64,000 bases of DNA, taken from the NCBI RefSeq assembly GCF_900187365.1, contig NZ_FYDG01000001.1:248001-312000 (forward strand). The letters run 5' to 3'. Under the pieces are notes generated by a model. It was given only the letters and a program-made list of their open reading frames with translations. It was not told the DNA's origin and ran no database searches. The translations under genes were made by a program, and so were the position numbers. Positions 17,801-27,061 of the stretch are shown piece by piece. How positions within the stretch are numbered: position 1 is the first letter of the stretch; every line of letters begins with the position of its first letter. The stretch comes from Rhodoblastus acidophilus (lineage in GTDB: Bacteria > Pseudomonadota > Alphaproteobacteria > Rhizobiales > Beijerinckiaceae).

Positions 17801-20134
17801 TTATTTCAGCTGCAACGTCACCTTGTCGATCTTGCCGGTGAAGACGAACGGCGCGGAATAATCCGGGCTGACCGGCGACGACAGATCCTTGCCGACCTCA
17901 AGCGATTCGTGGCTGAAGGCCGAGGCGTTGACGAGATGCGTCTCCCCCGCCGGCTTGCCGTTGACGCTGAGCCGCGCCGTGGCCGCGCGGGCCGGGCCGA
18001 ACAGCGCCGGTCCAGCGTCGCCCCCGGCTTCATCCGGCTGCAACTCCACCACGATCCTGGCGTCGCCAAGCGGCAGCTTCTCCGCCACGATCTTGCCCAC
18101 CGTATGGCCGGCGGCCGAGGCCTCGTAGATCAGCTTGCCGTCTTTGACGTAGAGGCTGAACCCGCCGAAACGGCCGCCATCGGCGACAATGACCCCTTCG
18201 GTCCGGGCGTCGGGAATCGACACCTCCGCCGTCAGCGCATAGGCGCGTCCCCGCAGCGGCGGGAGAATATTTTCGGGAATGCGCTCGGCGCCCGGTCGAT
18301 AGACGAACAAGGTGCGATTGTCGGAGGGCGACGGCGGCCGGTCCCACCGCGGCGCCAGCGGATAGACATTGTTGCGCTTGGCCTCCTCGTCGAACAGCTC
18401 GACCAGCTCCTTCAGCTTGCCCGGGTTCTTTTCGGCAAGGTCATGCGCCTGGCTGTAATCCTCGTTCAGATTGTACAATTCCCACGGCCGATCCCCGATC
18501 TTGGCAGAATGAATCTGCTGCGCCGACCGCCACGGCAGCAGGTGCCGCGCGCCGGCCCACCAGCCGTCCTTGTAGATGCCGCGATTGCCCAGCATTTCAA
18601 AATACTGGATCGTGTGGGCGGTCGGCGCCTTGGCGCTGGCGATGCTCGGCAGCAGCGAGGTCCCGTCGAGGGGAATCTGCTCGGCGCCGTCCACCGATTT
18701 GGGAAAGGCGACCCCGGCGGCCTCATAAATCGTCGGCGCAATGTCGGTGACATGGCTGAACTGTCCGCGCACCGCGCCGCCATCCTTGATATGGCCGGGC
18801 CAGGACACCACCAGCGGATCGGTGGTTCCACCCAGATGCGAGGCGACCTGCTTGCCCCATTGGAACGGCGCGTCGAAAGCCCAGCCCCAGGCGGTGGCGT
18901 AGCTGTTGAACACCAGCTCGCCGCCAAGCTTGCCGGCCTCCTGCAATCGCGTCTCCAGCGGCTCCGGCTTGCCGTCGAGACCGGCGAAATCCGAGCCTTC
19001 CAGGCCGCCCTCAAAACTCGCGCCATTGTCGCCGACGACATAGAGCACCAGCGTGTTGTCGCCCTTGCCCTCGTCGGCGATGGCCTTGAGCAGGCGCCCG
19101 ACCTCGTAATCGGTATGCTCCAGGAAGCCGGCGTAAACCTCCGCCTGGCGGGCGAGCAGCTTCTTCTGGTCCGGCGTCAGGCTGTCCCAGGCCGGCAGCT
19201 CCGCCGGACGCGGCGTGAGTTCGGCGTTGGCGGGAATGGCGCCGATCTGCTTCTGGCGCTTGTACGTCTCCTCGCGGATCTTGTCCCAGCCGGCGTCGAA
19301 CTTGCCCTTGTACTTGTCCACCCATTGTTGCGGAACTTGCAGCGGCGCATGGGTGGCGCCGGGAGCGAAATAGATGAAGAACGGTTTTTCGGGCGTCACC
19401 GCATCTTCCTGGTGCAGCCAGGAGACCGCCTCGTCGACGATGTCGGTGGTGAAATGATAGCCCTGCGCCGGCGTGCGGGTCGGCTCGACCGGCACGGTGT
19501 CTCGGAAGAGCTGCGGCTCGTACTGGCTGTCGGCCGCCTTCACGAAGCCATAGAAATGCTCGAAGCCGAGATGGGTCGGCCAATGGTCGAACGGCCCGGT
19601 CGGCCCCGCCTCCCACACCGGCGTATTGTGCCATTTGCCGAAAGCAGCCGTGGCATAGCCGTTCTGCCTCAGCACCTCCGCGATGCCGGCGCTATCCTTG
19701 CGCAGGATCGAGGTGTAGCCGGGATAGCCCGCCGCCAGTTCGGTGATATTGCCAAAGCCCACCTTATGGCTGTTGCGTCCGGTGAGCAGCGAAGCGCGGG
19801 TCGGCGAACACATCGAATTGACGTGGAAATTGTTGTAGCGCAGACCGCCGGCGGCGAGCTTGTCCAGTTCCGGGGTGCTGACCGGCCCGCCGAGGGCCGA
19901 AGTGGCGCTGAAGCCGACGTCGTCGAGCAAAATCACCACCACATTGGGCGCCCCGTCGCGGGGTTTGACCGCCTTTGGCCAGTCGGGCGTCGACTTGTCG
20001 CGGTCGATGTCGATCTTGCCGGCGAAAGCGGGGGGCGGTTTCGGCAGCGACTCCTCAGCGGCGCCGGCGCGCGCCGCCCCCGTCAGAACCAATCCAGACA
20101 CTCCGAGAAGCAACAGGCATTTAGAAGGACTCAT
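17801..20134 (-). CDS. Periplasmic arylsulfatase (large type), sulfatase 1
   Basis: The 777-residue protein has a signal peptide (to about ARAGA). NVVVILLDDVGF supplies the calcium-binding Asp pair (residues 71-72). The CSPTR sulfatase signature has the cysteine (about residue 109) that is converted to formylglycine, followed by LLTGR. AAFGKWHNTP and GATHAPLQVP are further active-site blocks. A C-terminal region of about 200 residues is beta-rich. It releases sulfate from organic sulfate esters. AAAGGA precedes the ATG. An open frame runs 100 codons further upstream, but a signal peptide and ribosome site fix the start here. Its promoter region shares an element with sulfatase 3. Confidence 0.93.
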   Translation of the reverse strand: MSPSKCLLLLGVSGLVLTGAARAGAAEESLPKPPPAFAGKIDIDRDKSTPDWPKAVKPRDGAPNVVVILLDDVGFSATSALGGPVSTPELDKLAAGGLRYNNFHVNSMCSPTRASLLTGRNSHKVGFGNITELAAGYPGYTSILRKDSAGIAEVLRQNGYATAAFGKWHNTPVWEAGPTGPFDHWPTHLGFEHFYGFVKAADSQYEPQLFRDTVPVEPTRTPAQGYHFTTDIVDEAVSWLHQEDAVTPEKPFFIYFAPGATHAPLQVPQQWVDKYKGKFDAGWDKIREETYKRQKQIGAIPANAELTPRPAELPAWDSLTPDQKKLLARQAEVYAGFLEHTDYEVGRLLKAIADEGKGDNTLVLYVVGDNGASFEGGLEGSDFAGLDGKPEPLETRLQEAGKLGGELVFNSYATAWGWAFDAPFQWGKQVASHLGGTTDPLVVSWPGHIKDGGAVRGQFSHVTDIAPTIYEAAGVAFPKSVDGAEQIPLDGTSLLPSIASAKAPTAHTIQYFEMLGNRGIYKDGWWAGARHLLPWRSAQQIHSAKIGDRPWELYNLNEDYSQAHDLAEKNPGKLKELVELFDEEAKRNNVYPLAPRWDRPPSPSDNRTLFVYRPGAERIPENILPPLRGRAYALTAEVSIPDARTEGVIVADGGRFGGFSLYVKDGKLIYEASAAGHTVGKIVAEKLPLGDARIVVELQPDEAGGDAGPALFGPARAATARLSVNGKPAGETHLVNASAFSHESLEVGKDLSSPVSPDYSAPFVFTGKIDKVTLQLK

Positions 20135-20584
20135 TGGGCAATTCCTTTCGAGCGGACGCGCACGGCGCCGCAGCGCCCTCATTAATTGCTTAATCCTATC
20201 GTTTGAGTCAATTATTAAGCCGGGGAGATGCGTGCTGGCGAGGCGCCGCGCGCCGTCGAATTCACGCACGTTCCGCGCATCGACGCGGTCAGCCAATGGC
20301 TGGTCGAACGTTTCCGCGCCGACGCCCGGCAATTCGGCTGAGGGCTTTGCCGCCCGGAGGCGCCGGAAAACCGCTGTCAAACCGGCTTTGTCGTCGAGGC
20401 GCGACATGGGCCGTCCGCGCTTTTCCCGGCGCACCGGCGCCAGCCGTTTCGCCCATCGCTAATTTCTGCAAAGTTTCCGATTTAAATAATAAACAGAAAA
20501 GCGACAGTCCTTCACCGATTGACTTATGGGAGACCTAAGCGTTTCGTGGAAATTGAAACATAATGGCGATTCGGAGGGAACGTG
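20135..20584. promoter_or_regulatory. 450-base divergent promoter region of sulfatase 1 and mucR
   Basis: Two AT-rich islands stand out. The one at 20181-20220 serves the leftward sulfatase. It has TTGACT on the minus strand (20206-20211) inside a GCTTAAT...ATTAAGC frame (20188-20220). The other, at 20460-20580, precedes mucR and contains several A/T tracts and a CATAAT hexamer at 20560-20565. MucR proteins bind AT-rich DNA and repress their own genes, so the second island may be self-regulated. No gene is seen in the interval. Confidence 0.5.
20183..20199 (-). promoter_or_regulatory. Candidate shared sulfur-regulon element (copy at sulfatase 1)
   Basis: On the minus strand this reads ATAGGATTAAGCAATTA and starts 49 bases upstream of the sulfatase ATG. 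A 17-base sequence upstream of sulfatase 3 (40327-40343) matches it at 14 of 17 positions. A related ATAGGATTA-CAATT occurs upstream of the tonB-exbBD operon. Function is unproven. Confidence 0.4.
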
Positions 20585-21079
20585 ATGGCCGAGAATGACA
20601 ATACGGCGCTGGTGGCGCAAATCCTTTCATCCTATCTGTCCAATAACACCGTAGCCCCGGCGGACCTCACGTCTGTGATCGAGACGGTCAAGACAGCCTT
20701 CGGCGTGGCCGGTGGGACGGCGGCCGCCGCTGCGGCTGAAGAACCGAAGAAGATGGAGCCGGCGGTTTCTGTCAAGAAGTCCGTCAATCCGGACGCGCTG
20801 ACGTGCCTGTGTTGCGGCAAGCCGTTCAAATCGCTCAAGCGTCATCTCCAATCCGAACACAATATGTCTCCGGACGACTATCGCGCGACCTTCGGCCTGA
20901 AGGCGGACTATCCGATCGTGGCGCCGAACTATTCGGCCCAGCGGTCGTCGCTGGCCAAGAGCGCCGGCTTGGGCCGCAAGGCCGGCGAGACCGCCAAGGA
21001 GACGAAACCCGTCGAGAAAAAACCGGTCGAGAAAAAGCCCGTCCGCAGAAAAGCGGCGGTGAAAGCGGCGGCGGAATAA
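20585..21079 (+). CDS. mucR: MucR/Ros-family zinc-finger transcriptional regulator
   Basis: The 164-residue protein has the N-terminal oligomerisation helix region (LVAQILSSYLSNN). The zinc finger is TCLCCGKPFKSLKRHLQSEH, in which Cys-x2-Cys and His-x4-His provide the ligands. NMSPDDYRATFGL and YPIVAPNYSAQRSSLAK complete the conserved domain. The Lys-rich tail has a repeated VEKKP unit. MucR acts as a nucleoid-associated repressor of exopolysaccharide, motility and other genes in Hyphomicrobiales. GGAGGG lies before the ATG. Many relatives have a variant first Cys pair, whereas this copy has both. Confidence 0.93.
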   Translation: MAENDNTALVAQILSSYLSNNTVAPADLTSVIETVKTAFGVAGGTAAAAAAEEPKKMEPAVSVKKSVNPDALTCLCCGKPFKSLKRHLQSEHNMSPDDYRATFGLKADYPIVAPNYSAQRSSLAKSAGLGRKAGETAKETKPVEKKPVEKKPVRRKAAVKAAAE

Positions 21080-21100
21080 GCCGCAGCCAGTTTTGACGCG

Positions 21101-21991
21101 TCAGGCGAATTTGGCGCGCAAAACCGTCGCGGCGGCGTCGATGAAGGCCGACACCTTGGCCGGAGACCGGCGTCCGGCGGGGCGCAGCAGATGGATCGGC
21201 GCCGGCGGCGGCTCCTGGTCGCGCAGGATCGGGCGCAATGCGCCGCGCGCCACGGCGGCTTCGACCTGATAGGAAAATAGCCGCGCGATCCCCAGGCCGG
21301 AGATCGCGGCGTCGAGCGCCGCGTCCACCGAATTGACGGTGAGATGCGGGCGGATGCGCAACAAATGCTCCTCGCGCGGGCCGAGCGGCCACAGGCCCGG
21401 CTGCGCCGAGAGATTGAAGGTCGAGATCAGGTCGTGGTTCGCCAGATCGGCCGGCGTTTTCGGTGCGCCGCGCGCGGCGAGATAGGCGGGGGCGGCGACC
21501 AACTGGCGCCGCACCGCGCCGACGCGCAGAGCGATCAATGAAGAATCCGGCAATTCGCCGATCCGCACGCCGAGATCGACGCCCTCGTCGATCAGCGACA
21601 GCACATTGTCATGCAGCCGCAAGTCGATCTGCGCCTGGCGGTGGGCGCGCAAAAAATCCTTGACCAGCGGCATGATGTGCAACCGGCCGAACATCACCGG
21701 AGCGGTGATCGTCAGCAACCCCCTCGGCTCGACCGCGCCGCGCAGGCTTTCCGCCATGTCGTCATAATCGGCCAGCAGGTTTTTCGCGCGCGCGAACAGC
21801 TTGTCGCCTTCGTCGGTCAGATGCACGGCGCGGGTGGTGCGGTTGAACAGGCGGGCGCCGAACTCCTCCTCCAGCGCGGCGACGGCGCGGGTGACGGCGG
21901 CCGCGGAACGTCCCGCCTTGCGCGCCGCGGCGCCAAAACCGCCGCGCTCGGCGACGGCGACAAACAAAGCGAGATGATCGAGCCGGTCCAT
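21101..21991 (-). CDS. LysR-family transcriptional regulator
   Basis: The 296-residue protein has an N-terminal winged helix (residues 1-60: ERGGFGAAARKAGRSAAAVTRAVAALEEEFG, LFNRTTRAVHLTDEG) and then the LysR substrate-binding fold. It has the features of the AaeR/CrgA-like subgroup that often controls a divergent GST or oxidoreductase gene. I start at MDRLDHLALF because upstream codons lack LysR similarity. The start lies 104 bases from the divergently transcribed GST gene, which it probably regulates. Confidence 0.9.
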   Translation of the reverse strand: MDRLDHLALFVAVAERGGFGAAARKAGRSAAAVTRAVAALEEEFGARLFNRTTRAVHLTDEGDKLFARAKNLLADYDDMAESLRGAVEPRGLLTITAPVMFGRLHIMPLVKDFLRAHRQAQIDLRLHDNVLSLIDEGVDLGVRIGELPDSSLIALRVGAVRRQLVAAPAYLAARGAPKTPADLANHDLISTFNLSAQPGLWPLGPREEHLLRIRPHLTVNSVDAALDAAISGLGIARLFSYQVEAAVARGALRPILRDQEPPPAPIHLLRPAGRRSPAKVSAFIDAAATVLRAKFA

Positions 21992-22095
21992 TGTTTCATA
22001 ATCCGCAACAGTCTGCTGCGAATTATGCCCATTCCGCCGAATTATAGAAGGCCTATCTTCCGCCTCTCTGGTCGCCCAACCTCTGGAGAGCTCCA

Positions 22096-22722
22096 ATGTC
22101 CGCGCCCATTCTCTACGGTTTTCCCAAATCCGGCCATTCCCATCGCGCAGAACTGATGCTGCGCCTGCTCGGGGTCGATTTCACCTTTCGCGAAGTCGAT
22201 CTCGCCGGCGGCGAGCAGCGCGGCGAAGCGTTCCTGAAACTCAACCCGTTCGGGACCGTGCCGGTGCTCGACGACAATGGCGAGATCGTCGCGGATTCCT
22301 GCGCCATCCTGGTCTATCTCGCCGCCAAATATGATCCCGCCGGCCTTTGGCTGCCGCGCGACCCCTTCGGCGCCGCGCAGGTCCAGCGCTGGCTTTCGGT
22401 GGCGCAGGGGCCGGTGTTCAACGGACCCTGCTGCGCGCGCCTCGTCACCGTGTTCGGCCGGGATTTCGATCACGCCCGCGCCATCGCCGTGGCGGAAAAG
22501 CTGCTGGCCACGCTCGACGCCACGCTGGCCGGCAAGACTTTTTTAGTCGACGCGCGCCCAACCCTCGCCGATGTCGCGCTCTATTCCTACATCGCGCATG
22601 CGCCGGAAGGCGGCGTCGATCTCGCGCCCTTTGCGCAAGTCATGGCTTGGCTGAAGCGCATCGAGGCTTTGCCCGGCTTCGCGCCCATGCCGGCGAGCAA
22701 AGCCGGCCTGCGGGCGGCTTGA
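22096..22722 (+). CDS. Glutathione S-transferase family protein
   Basis: The 208-residue protein has a thioredoxin-like N-terminal domain (ILYGFPKSGHSHRAELMLRLLGVDF). The cis-Pro segment is NPFGTVPVLDDNG, with the glutathione-binding DSCAILVYLA at about residues 62-72, and a helical C-terminal domain. The family conjugates glutathione to electrophiles or acts in redox repair, and the substrate is unknown. GAGAG lies before the ATG. The next gene starts two bases after this stop, so the two form one transcription unit under the divergent LysR regulator. Confidence 0.9.
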   Translation: MSAPILYGFPKSGHSHRAELMLRLLGVDFTFREVDLAGGEQRGEAFLKLNPFGTVPVLDDNGEIVADSCAILVYLAAKYDPAGLWLPRDPFGAAQVQRWLSVAQGPVFNGPCCARLVTVFGRDFDHARAIAVAEKLLATLDATLAGKTFLVDARPTLADVALYSYIAHAPEGGVDLAPFAQVMAWLKRIEALPGFAPMPASKAGLRAA

Positions 22723-22724
22723 CC

Positions 22725-23540
22725 ATGGCCGCCCCGTCCGAACGCCGCCCTTGGGCGCCCGGCGAGATCCGGGCGCGCCAATTGGCCGGCGCGCCCGCCA
22801 TCCCGCCGGTCATTCGCACCTTTCTCACCGATCAGTTGCGCGATTTCTTCGCGCATCTTCCGCTGGCGTTCGTCGCCGGCCTCGATGCGCACGGCCGCCC
22901 GGCCGCGTCGCTGCTGCGCGGCGCGCCCGGTTTCATCACGGCGCCGGAGCCGAGCCGCCTGGAGATCGCCGCCGCATTTCCGGACGGCGAGTCCATCGTC
23001 CGCGCCTCGGGCGCGCCCTTTGGCGTGATCGGCGTCGATTTCGCCGCGCGACGGCGCAATCGCGTCAACGGACGCATCGTCGGCGCGACTTCGGACAGTC
23101 TGACGCTCGCGGTGGAGGAGGCGTTCGGAAATTGCCCAAAATATATCGCGCCACGTGAGGCGCCCGCAACGAACGGCCCGGGCGCCTGGAGCGATCTGCC
23201 CGCGCTCGACGCCGCCGCGCGCAAAACAATCGCCGGCGGCGTCCGGTTCTTTGTGGCGTCGAGCGGGTCGGGCGGCGTCGATATCTCCCATCGCGGCGGC
23301 CCGCCGGGATTTGTCGAGATCGCGCCCGAGGGGACGCTGCGCATCCCGGACTACCCCGGCAACAATTATTTCAACACCTTGGGAAACCTGCTCGAACATC
23401 CCGAAGCGGCGCTGCTGTTTCCCGACGCCCCGGACGGAGGCGCCCTGCGTCTGTCCGGCCGGGCGCGCGTCGATCTGGCGGCGCGATCCTGGAGCTTTGA
23501 GCCGGAGCGGACGCAACGGCTCATCCGCGCCGCGGCTTGA
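22725..23540 (+). CDS. Pyridoxamine 5'-phosphate oxidase-like flavin protein
   Basis: The 271-residue protein contains FAHLPLAFVAGLDAHGRPAASLLRG, the FMN-binding split-barrel start. VDISHRGGPPGF and IPDYPGNNYFNTLGNLLEHPEAALLFPD form the conserved C-terminal half. This is the long PNPOx-like group, thought to bind FMN or related cofactors, and true vitamin B6 synthesis is unlikely. It follows the GST gene by two bases, so a joint role in detoxification or redox chemistry is likely. A strong terminator follows. Confidence 0.85.
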   Translation: MAAPSERRPWAPGEIRARQLAGAPAIPPVIRTFLTDQLRDFFAHLPLAFVAGLDAHGRPAASLLRGAPGFITAPEPSRLEIAAAFPDGESIVRASGAPFGVIGVDFAARRRNRVNGRIVGATSDSLTLAVEEAFGNCPKYIAPREAPATNGPGAWSDLPALDAAARKTIAGGVRFFVASSGSGGVDISHRGGPPGFVEIAPEGTLRIPDYPGNNYFNTLGNLLEHPEAALLFPDAPDGGALRLSGRARVDLAARSWSFEPERTQRLIRAAA

Positions 23541-23574
23541 AGGCGGCGCGATTTCCCTGAGGCGTTTGTGCAGA

Positions 23575-23604
23575 ACGGAGCCGGAGCAGGCTCCGTGTTT
23601 TTTT
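23575..23604 (+). terminator. Intrinsic terminator after the GST-flavin protein operon
   Basis: ACGGAGCC pairs with GGCTCCGT around a six-base loop, followed by G and eight T residues. Confidence 0.92.
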
Positions 23605-23748
23605 TGCAACAGGGGCCGGCGTTCAGCAAAGCTTAATTTTTTTCCCGGTCGCAGCGATTGACTCGCGCTGTCGCCATAAAACATACTTTACCGATAGGAA
23701 ATGTACGTAATTAGCGCCACTCCTTCAAAGCTCACGCAGGAATCCACA

Positions 23749-26319
23749 ATGTCTCTGTTCGTCCGCCGCAGGATCCTTCTCTCCAGCGTCGCGCCCATCG
23801 CCCTGATCGGCGGCGCGGTCACGCTCGCTTGCCTTGGCGCCGGCGCGGCGAACGCCCAAAGCGCGCCCACGGACGCCGCCGCCCCTGCGCCCGCAGCGGC
23901 GCCCGCCTCGGGACAGGTCGAGGAGGTGACCATCACCGCCCGCGACCGCGCCGAAAAGGCCCAGGACGTGCCGCTGCCGATTTCCGCGATCGGCAAGGCG
24001 ACCGCCGAGCGCGAGCATTTCGAGGGCTGGAAGGACGTGGTCCAGAAGGTGCCGAGCTTCACGCCGGCCGTCGCCAACCCGCGCACCGGCGCCAACGGCC
24101 TGCGCGGCATCACCGGCATCGCCGGCGGCACCGACGGCTCCGAGGGCGGCGTCGGCGTGATCGTGGACAATGTGTTCTACACCCACATCGGCTTTTCCTG
24201 GCTAACCACCTACGACATCGATTCCATCCAGGTGGCGCGCGGGCCGCAGGGCACGCTGCTCGGCAAGAACACCACCATCGGCGCCATCATCATCAACACC
24301 AAGGAGCCGAGCTTCGAGCCGCAGACCACCACGGAAACCACCGTCGGCAGCCGGCGGCTGGTCGAGGAAAAGTTCTCCAATACCGGAACGCTCATTCCCG
24401 ACACGCTCGCCTACCGCATTTCGGGTTTCGGCACGAAACAGGACGGCTTCATCAAGAACCTCTACGCGCCGGCGGGGGACCCCGATGGACAGAACGTCAA
24501 CCGCTGGGGTGGTCGCGGACAATTGCTCGGGACGTTCGGCGACATCACCGATCGCGTGATCGTCGAACACGACGCCAGCCACGAGAACAACAACGGGACC
24601 GGAACTTTCGACGACGGCTGGAACCGGAATTTTGACGGATCGGCGCGCAAGATCGCCGTGGTCACCGGCGCCGGCGCCGCCGTCTATAACACGCCTCAGG
24701 GCGCGCTCTCCGCCCTGTTCCCGCAATATGCGTCACGCATCGCCGCCAACCCGTGGGCGGCGGCGTATACCGACATCGGCAGCCTCAAGACGCGCACCGA
24801 CGGCGTGTCCAACGAACTCAACTGGCATATTGGCGATTACACGCTGACGTCCGTTTCCGCGTGGCGCAGGTTCGACTTCCAGCCGCACAACTGGACTGGC
24901 AACTTCGGCATCAAGCAATATTCCGACCTCAGCGTCGGCTATGACGTCAATGTCAACCAATATTCCCAGGAATTGCGCATCGCCTCGCCGACCGGCGAAC
25001 AATTCGAGTGGACCGGCGGCCTCTACTTCCTGCGCGAACTGGTCAATTCCAGGAACATCACGGGATTGGGCCCCGACGCCGTCACCATGACGACCGCCAA
25101 CAACACCAATGTCGGGATCTACAATTCCAGCATTCTCGATGGCGTGTCGGCCTTTCGCTTCGGCCGCACCGGCGTGACGACCTTCGCCCAGTTCGCGCAA
25201 GGCACCTACCATTACGACGACAAGGCGGCGCTCACCCTCGGAATTCGCAATTCCTGGGAAGACCGCACCGCCTCCGACACCGGTTATTATTACGGCGGCG
25301 CCGCGCTTCCCGCCAATTTGCAGAACGTGCGCACTGATTATGTGATCGCGAACACCGGCGGGACCAATTTCAACATCAACGGCGAACAGAAGACGGATTC
25401 GATCTCGTTCCTGATCAACCCGTCCTACAAGGTGACCGAGAATTTCAACGCCTATTTCAACTTCGCGCGCGGCGTGAAATCCGGCGCCGCCAACACCGAC
25501 GCCGTCCCCGTCTACACGGGCAACACCCCGGCGGCCTGGGCCGCCAACCAACTGCCGACCGTCATCGGCTATCAGGACGCAATCACCAAGCCGGAAGTCG
25601 CCTATGACTTCGAACTGGGCTTCAAGTCGAGCTGGCTCGACAACCGGCTGCAGGTCAACGCCAATGTCTATGACAATGAAATCTACGATTTCCAGGCCAA
25701 GCTGGTGAATTATTTCTCTTACAACACCAATGGCCAGACCGTATACGTCCCGAACAATTATCTCGGCAACGTGCCGCGCGTCCGTCTCGCGGGCTTCGAA
25801 ACCGACGGCCGCTATTCGCCGATCGACGATCTCTGGATCACCTGGTCGGGGGCGTATAACGGCGCCTGGTACGTCAAATTCCCGAACTCCGCATTGCCCG
25901 CCGATTATCAGGCCTCCGCGGTCCACCCGACCACCATCGACCTGTCCGGCGGGCGCGTTCCGAATGTCACGCCGTTCACCTTCTCCCTCGGCGCCACCTA
26001 CGAATATGCGGCCGGCGCGTTCATCGGCGAGAACTGGAGAGGCTATGTCTATGGCAACCAGTTCTTCAAGAGCACGACGCAATTCTCCCTCGGCGCCGGC
26101 AGCACGGCTTATGTGCTGAAGCAGCCGTCCTATTCGACCTTCAATGCGGGCTTCGGCTTCAAGACGAGCAACGAAAACATCGACGTCGGCATCTGGGCCA
26201 AAAACCTGTTCAACCGCCGGGCCGCCCAGAGCATGGCGCTCTCGACCAATCTCGCGCTCGGCACGCTCTACTGGAACGATCCGCTCACGGTGGGCGTGAC
26301 CCTTCGCACCAAATTCTGA
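23749..26319 (+). CDS. TonB-dependent outer membrane receptor (sulfur region)
   Basis: The 856-residue protein has a signal peptide (FVRRRILLSSVAPIALIGG, cleavage near ANAQS) and then an Ala-Pro linker. A TonB-box-like VEEVTITAR occurs at about residues 57-65. The plug contains PLPISAIGKATAE and VARGPQGTLLGKNTTIGAI, and the barrel ends in LRTKF. This is the class of large receptors used by oligotrophs for organic substrates rather than siderophores. AGGAA supports the start. It lies between sulfatases and next to a SutR-like regulator and a TonB/ExbBD set. Import of sulfate esters or sulfonates is therefore the best guess, and this is inference from context. Confidence 0.9.
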   Translation: MSLFVRRRILLSSVAPIALIGGAVTLACLGAGAANAQSAPTDAAAPAPAAAPASGQVEEVTITARDRAEKAQDVPLPISAIGKATAEREHFEGWKDVVQKVPSFTPAVANPRTGANGLRGITGIAGGTDGSEGGVGVIVDNVFYTHIGFSWLTTYDIDSIQVARGPQGTLLGKNTTIGAIIINTKEPSFEPQTTTETTVGSRRLVEEKFSNTGTLIPDTLAYRISGFGTKQDGFIKNLYAPAGDPDGQNVNRWGGRGQLLGTFGDITDRVIVEHDASHENNNGTGTFDDGWNRNFDGSARKIAVVTGAGAAVYNTPQGALSALFPQYASRIAANPWAAAYTDIGSLKTRTDGVSNELNWHIGDYTLTSVSAWRRFDFQPHNWTGNFGIKQYSDLSVGYDVNVNQYSQELRIASPTGEQFEWTGGLYFLRELVNSRNITGLGPDAVTMTTANNTNVGIYNSSILDGVSAFRFGRTGVTTFAQFAQGTYHYDDKAALTLGIRNSWEDRTASDTGYYYGGAALPANLQNVRTDYVIANTGGTNFNINGEQKTDSISFLINPSYKVTENFNAYFNFARGVKSGAANTDAVPVYTGNTPAAWAANQLPTVIGYQDAITKPEVAYDFELGFKSSWLDNRLQVNANVYDNEIYDFQAKLVNYFSYNTNGQTVYVPNNYLGNVPRVRLAGFETDGRYSPIDDLWITWSGAYNGAWYVKFPNSALPADYQASAVHPTTIDLSGGRVPNVTPFTFSLGATYEYAAGAFIGENWRGYVYGNQFFKSTTQFSLGAGSTAYVLKQPSYSTFNAGFGFKTSNENIDVGIWAKNLFNRRAAQSMALSTNLALGTLYWNDPLTVGVTLRTKF

Positions 26320-26339
26320 CCCTTGTTCCGAGCAACTTC

Positions 26340-26374
26340 ACCGGCGCCGTTTCGCTGCGGCGCCGGTTTTTTTG
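26340..26374 (+). terminator. Intrinsic terminator after the receptor gene
   Basis: ACCGGCGCCG pairs with CGGCGCCGGT around an eight-base loop and runs into seven T residues. Confidence 0.93.
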
Positions 26375-26404
26375 CGTCATCGCGCCGCATCGTTCGGGAA
26401 AAGC

Positions 26405-26432
26405 TTGACCTTTTTTTCTGCTGTTCCATAAT
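26405..26432 (+). promoter_or_regulatory. Sigma-70-type promoter of the XRE-cupin regulator
   Basis: TTGACC (26405-26410) and CATAAT (26427-26432) are separated by 16 bases, close to the consensus housekeeping promoter. It lies 24 bases before the GTG start, giving a very short leader with AAGGAG. Confidence 0.6.
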
Positions 26433-26455
26433 TTTACTTAACTAAGGAGTCTCCC

Positions 26456-27061
26456 GTGAACGCCAAACATGTCGAAGGGCCGCCCGTCACCGAGCACGAC
26501 CTGACCCAGGTGATCGCCGCGCGGCTGAACGCCCGCCTGAAACATGAAAAAAACGCGCTGGGACACCTCGCGAATTTCGCCGGCGTCGATCCCGAGCTTT
26601 TGTCCGCCATCGTGGGCGGGCGGCGCGCGCCCAGCATCGACGTGCTCTGGCAGATCGCCAATGCGCTCGACGTGCCGTTCGGCAGCCTGATCGCCACGCC
26701 GCGGCGCGGCGGCGCCTCGGTGATCCGCAAGAGCGACGCCAACGTGCTGTCGTCGAGCGATGGCGCCTTCAAGTCGCGGGCGCTGATGGCGTTCGGCGAC
26801 AAGCCGCGCGTCGAGATCTACGAACTGACCGTCGCCGCCGGCCACATCGAGTCATCCCAGGCCCATGCGCCCGGCACGTCCGAAAACATCCTGGTGGTGC
26901 GGGGCACGCTGGAGATCGTCGCCGGCCGCGAGCCGGCCTATCTGCTGAACGCGGGCGACGCCATCCATTTCGACGCGGATGTGCCCCACTCTTATCGCGC
27001 GCTCGGCGATGACGACGCGCTGGCGCATCTGCTGATGTCGTACGACGACATCCGCGACTGA
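26456..27061 (+). CDS. XRE-family regulator with cupin sensor domain (SutR-like)
   Basis: The 201-residue protein has an N-terminal HTH_3 domain (residues about 20-75: ALGHLANFAGVDPELLSAIVGGRRAPSIDVLWQIANALDV). A C-terminal cupin barrel (about 110-195) contains GTSENILVVRGTLEIV and LNAGDAIHFDADVPHSYRAL. The architecture matches E. coli SutR (YdcN), a regulator of sulfur-use genes, and relatives that sense small metabolites. GTG is the start, with AAGGAG eight bases upstream. Its position between a receptor and a TonB motor in a sulfatase region makes it the best candidate regulator of the sulfur genes here. Confidence 0.88.
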   Translation: MNAKHVEGPPVTEHDLTQVIAARLNARLKHEKNALGHLANFAGVDPELLSAIVGGRRAPSIDVLWQIANALDVPFGSLIATPRRGGASVIRKSDANVLSSSDGAFKSRALMAFGDKPRVEIYELTVAAGHIESSQAHAPGTSENILVVRGTLEIVAGREPAYLLNAGDAIHFDADVPHSYRALGDDDALAHLLMSYDDIRD

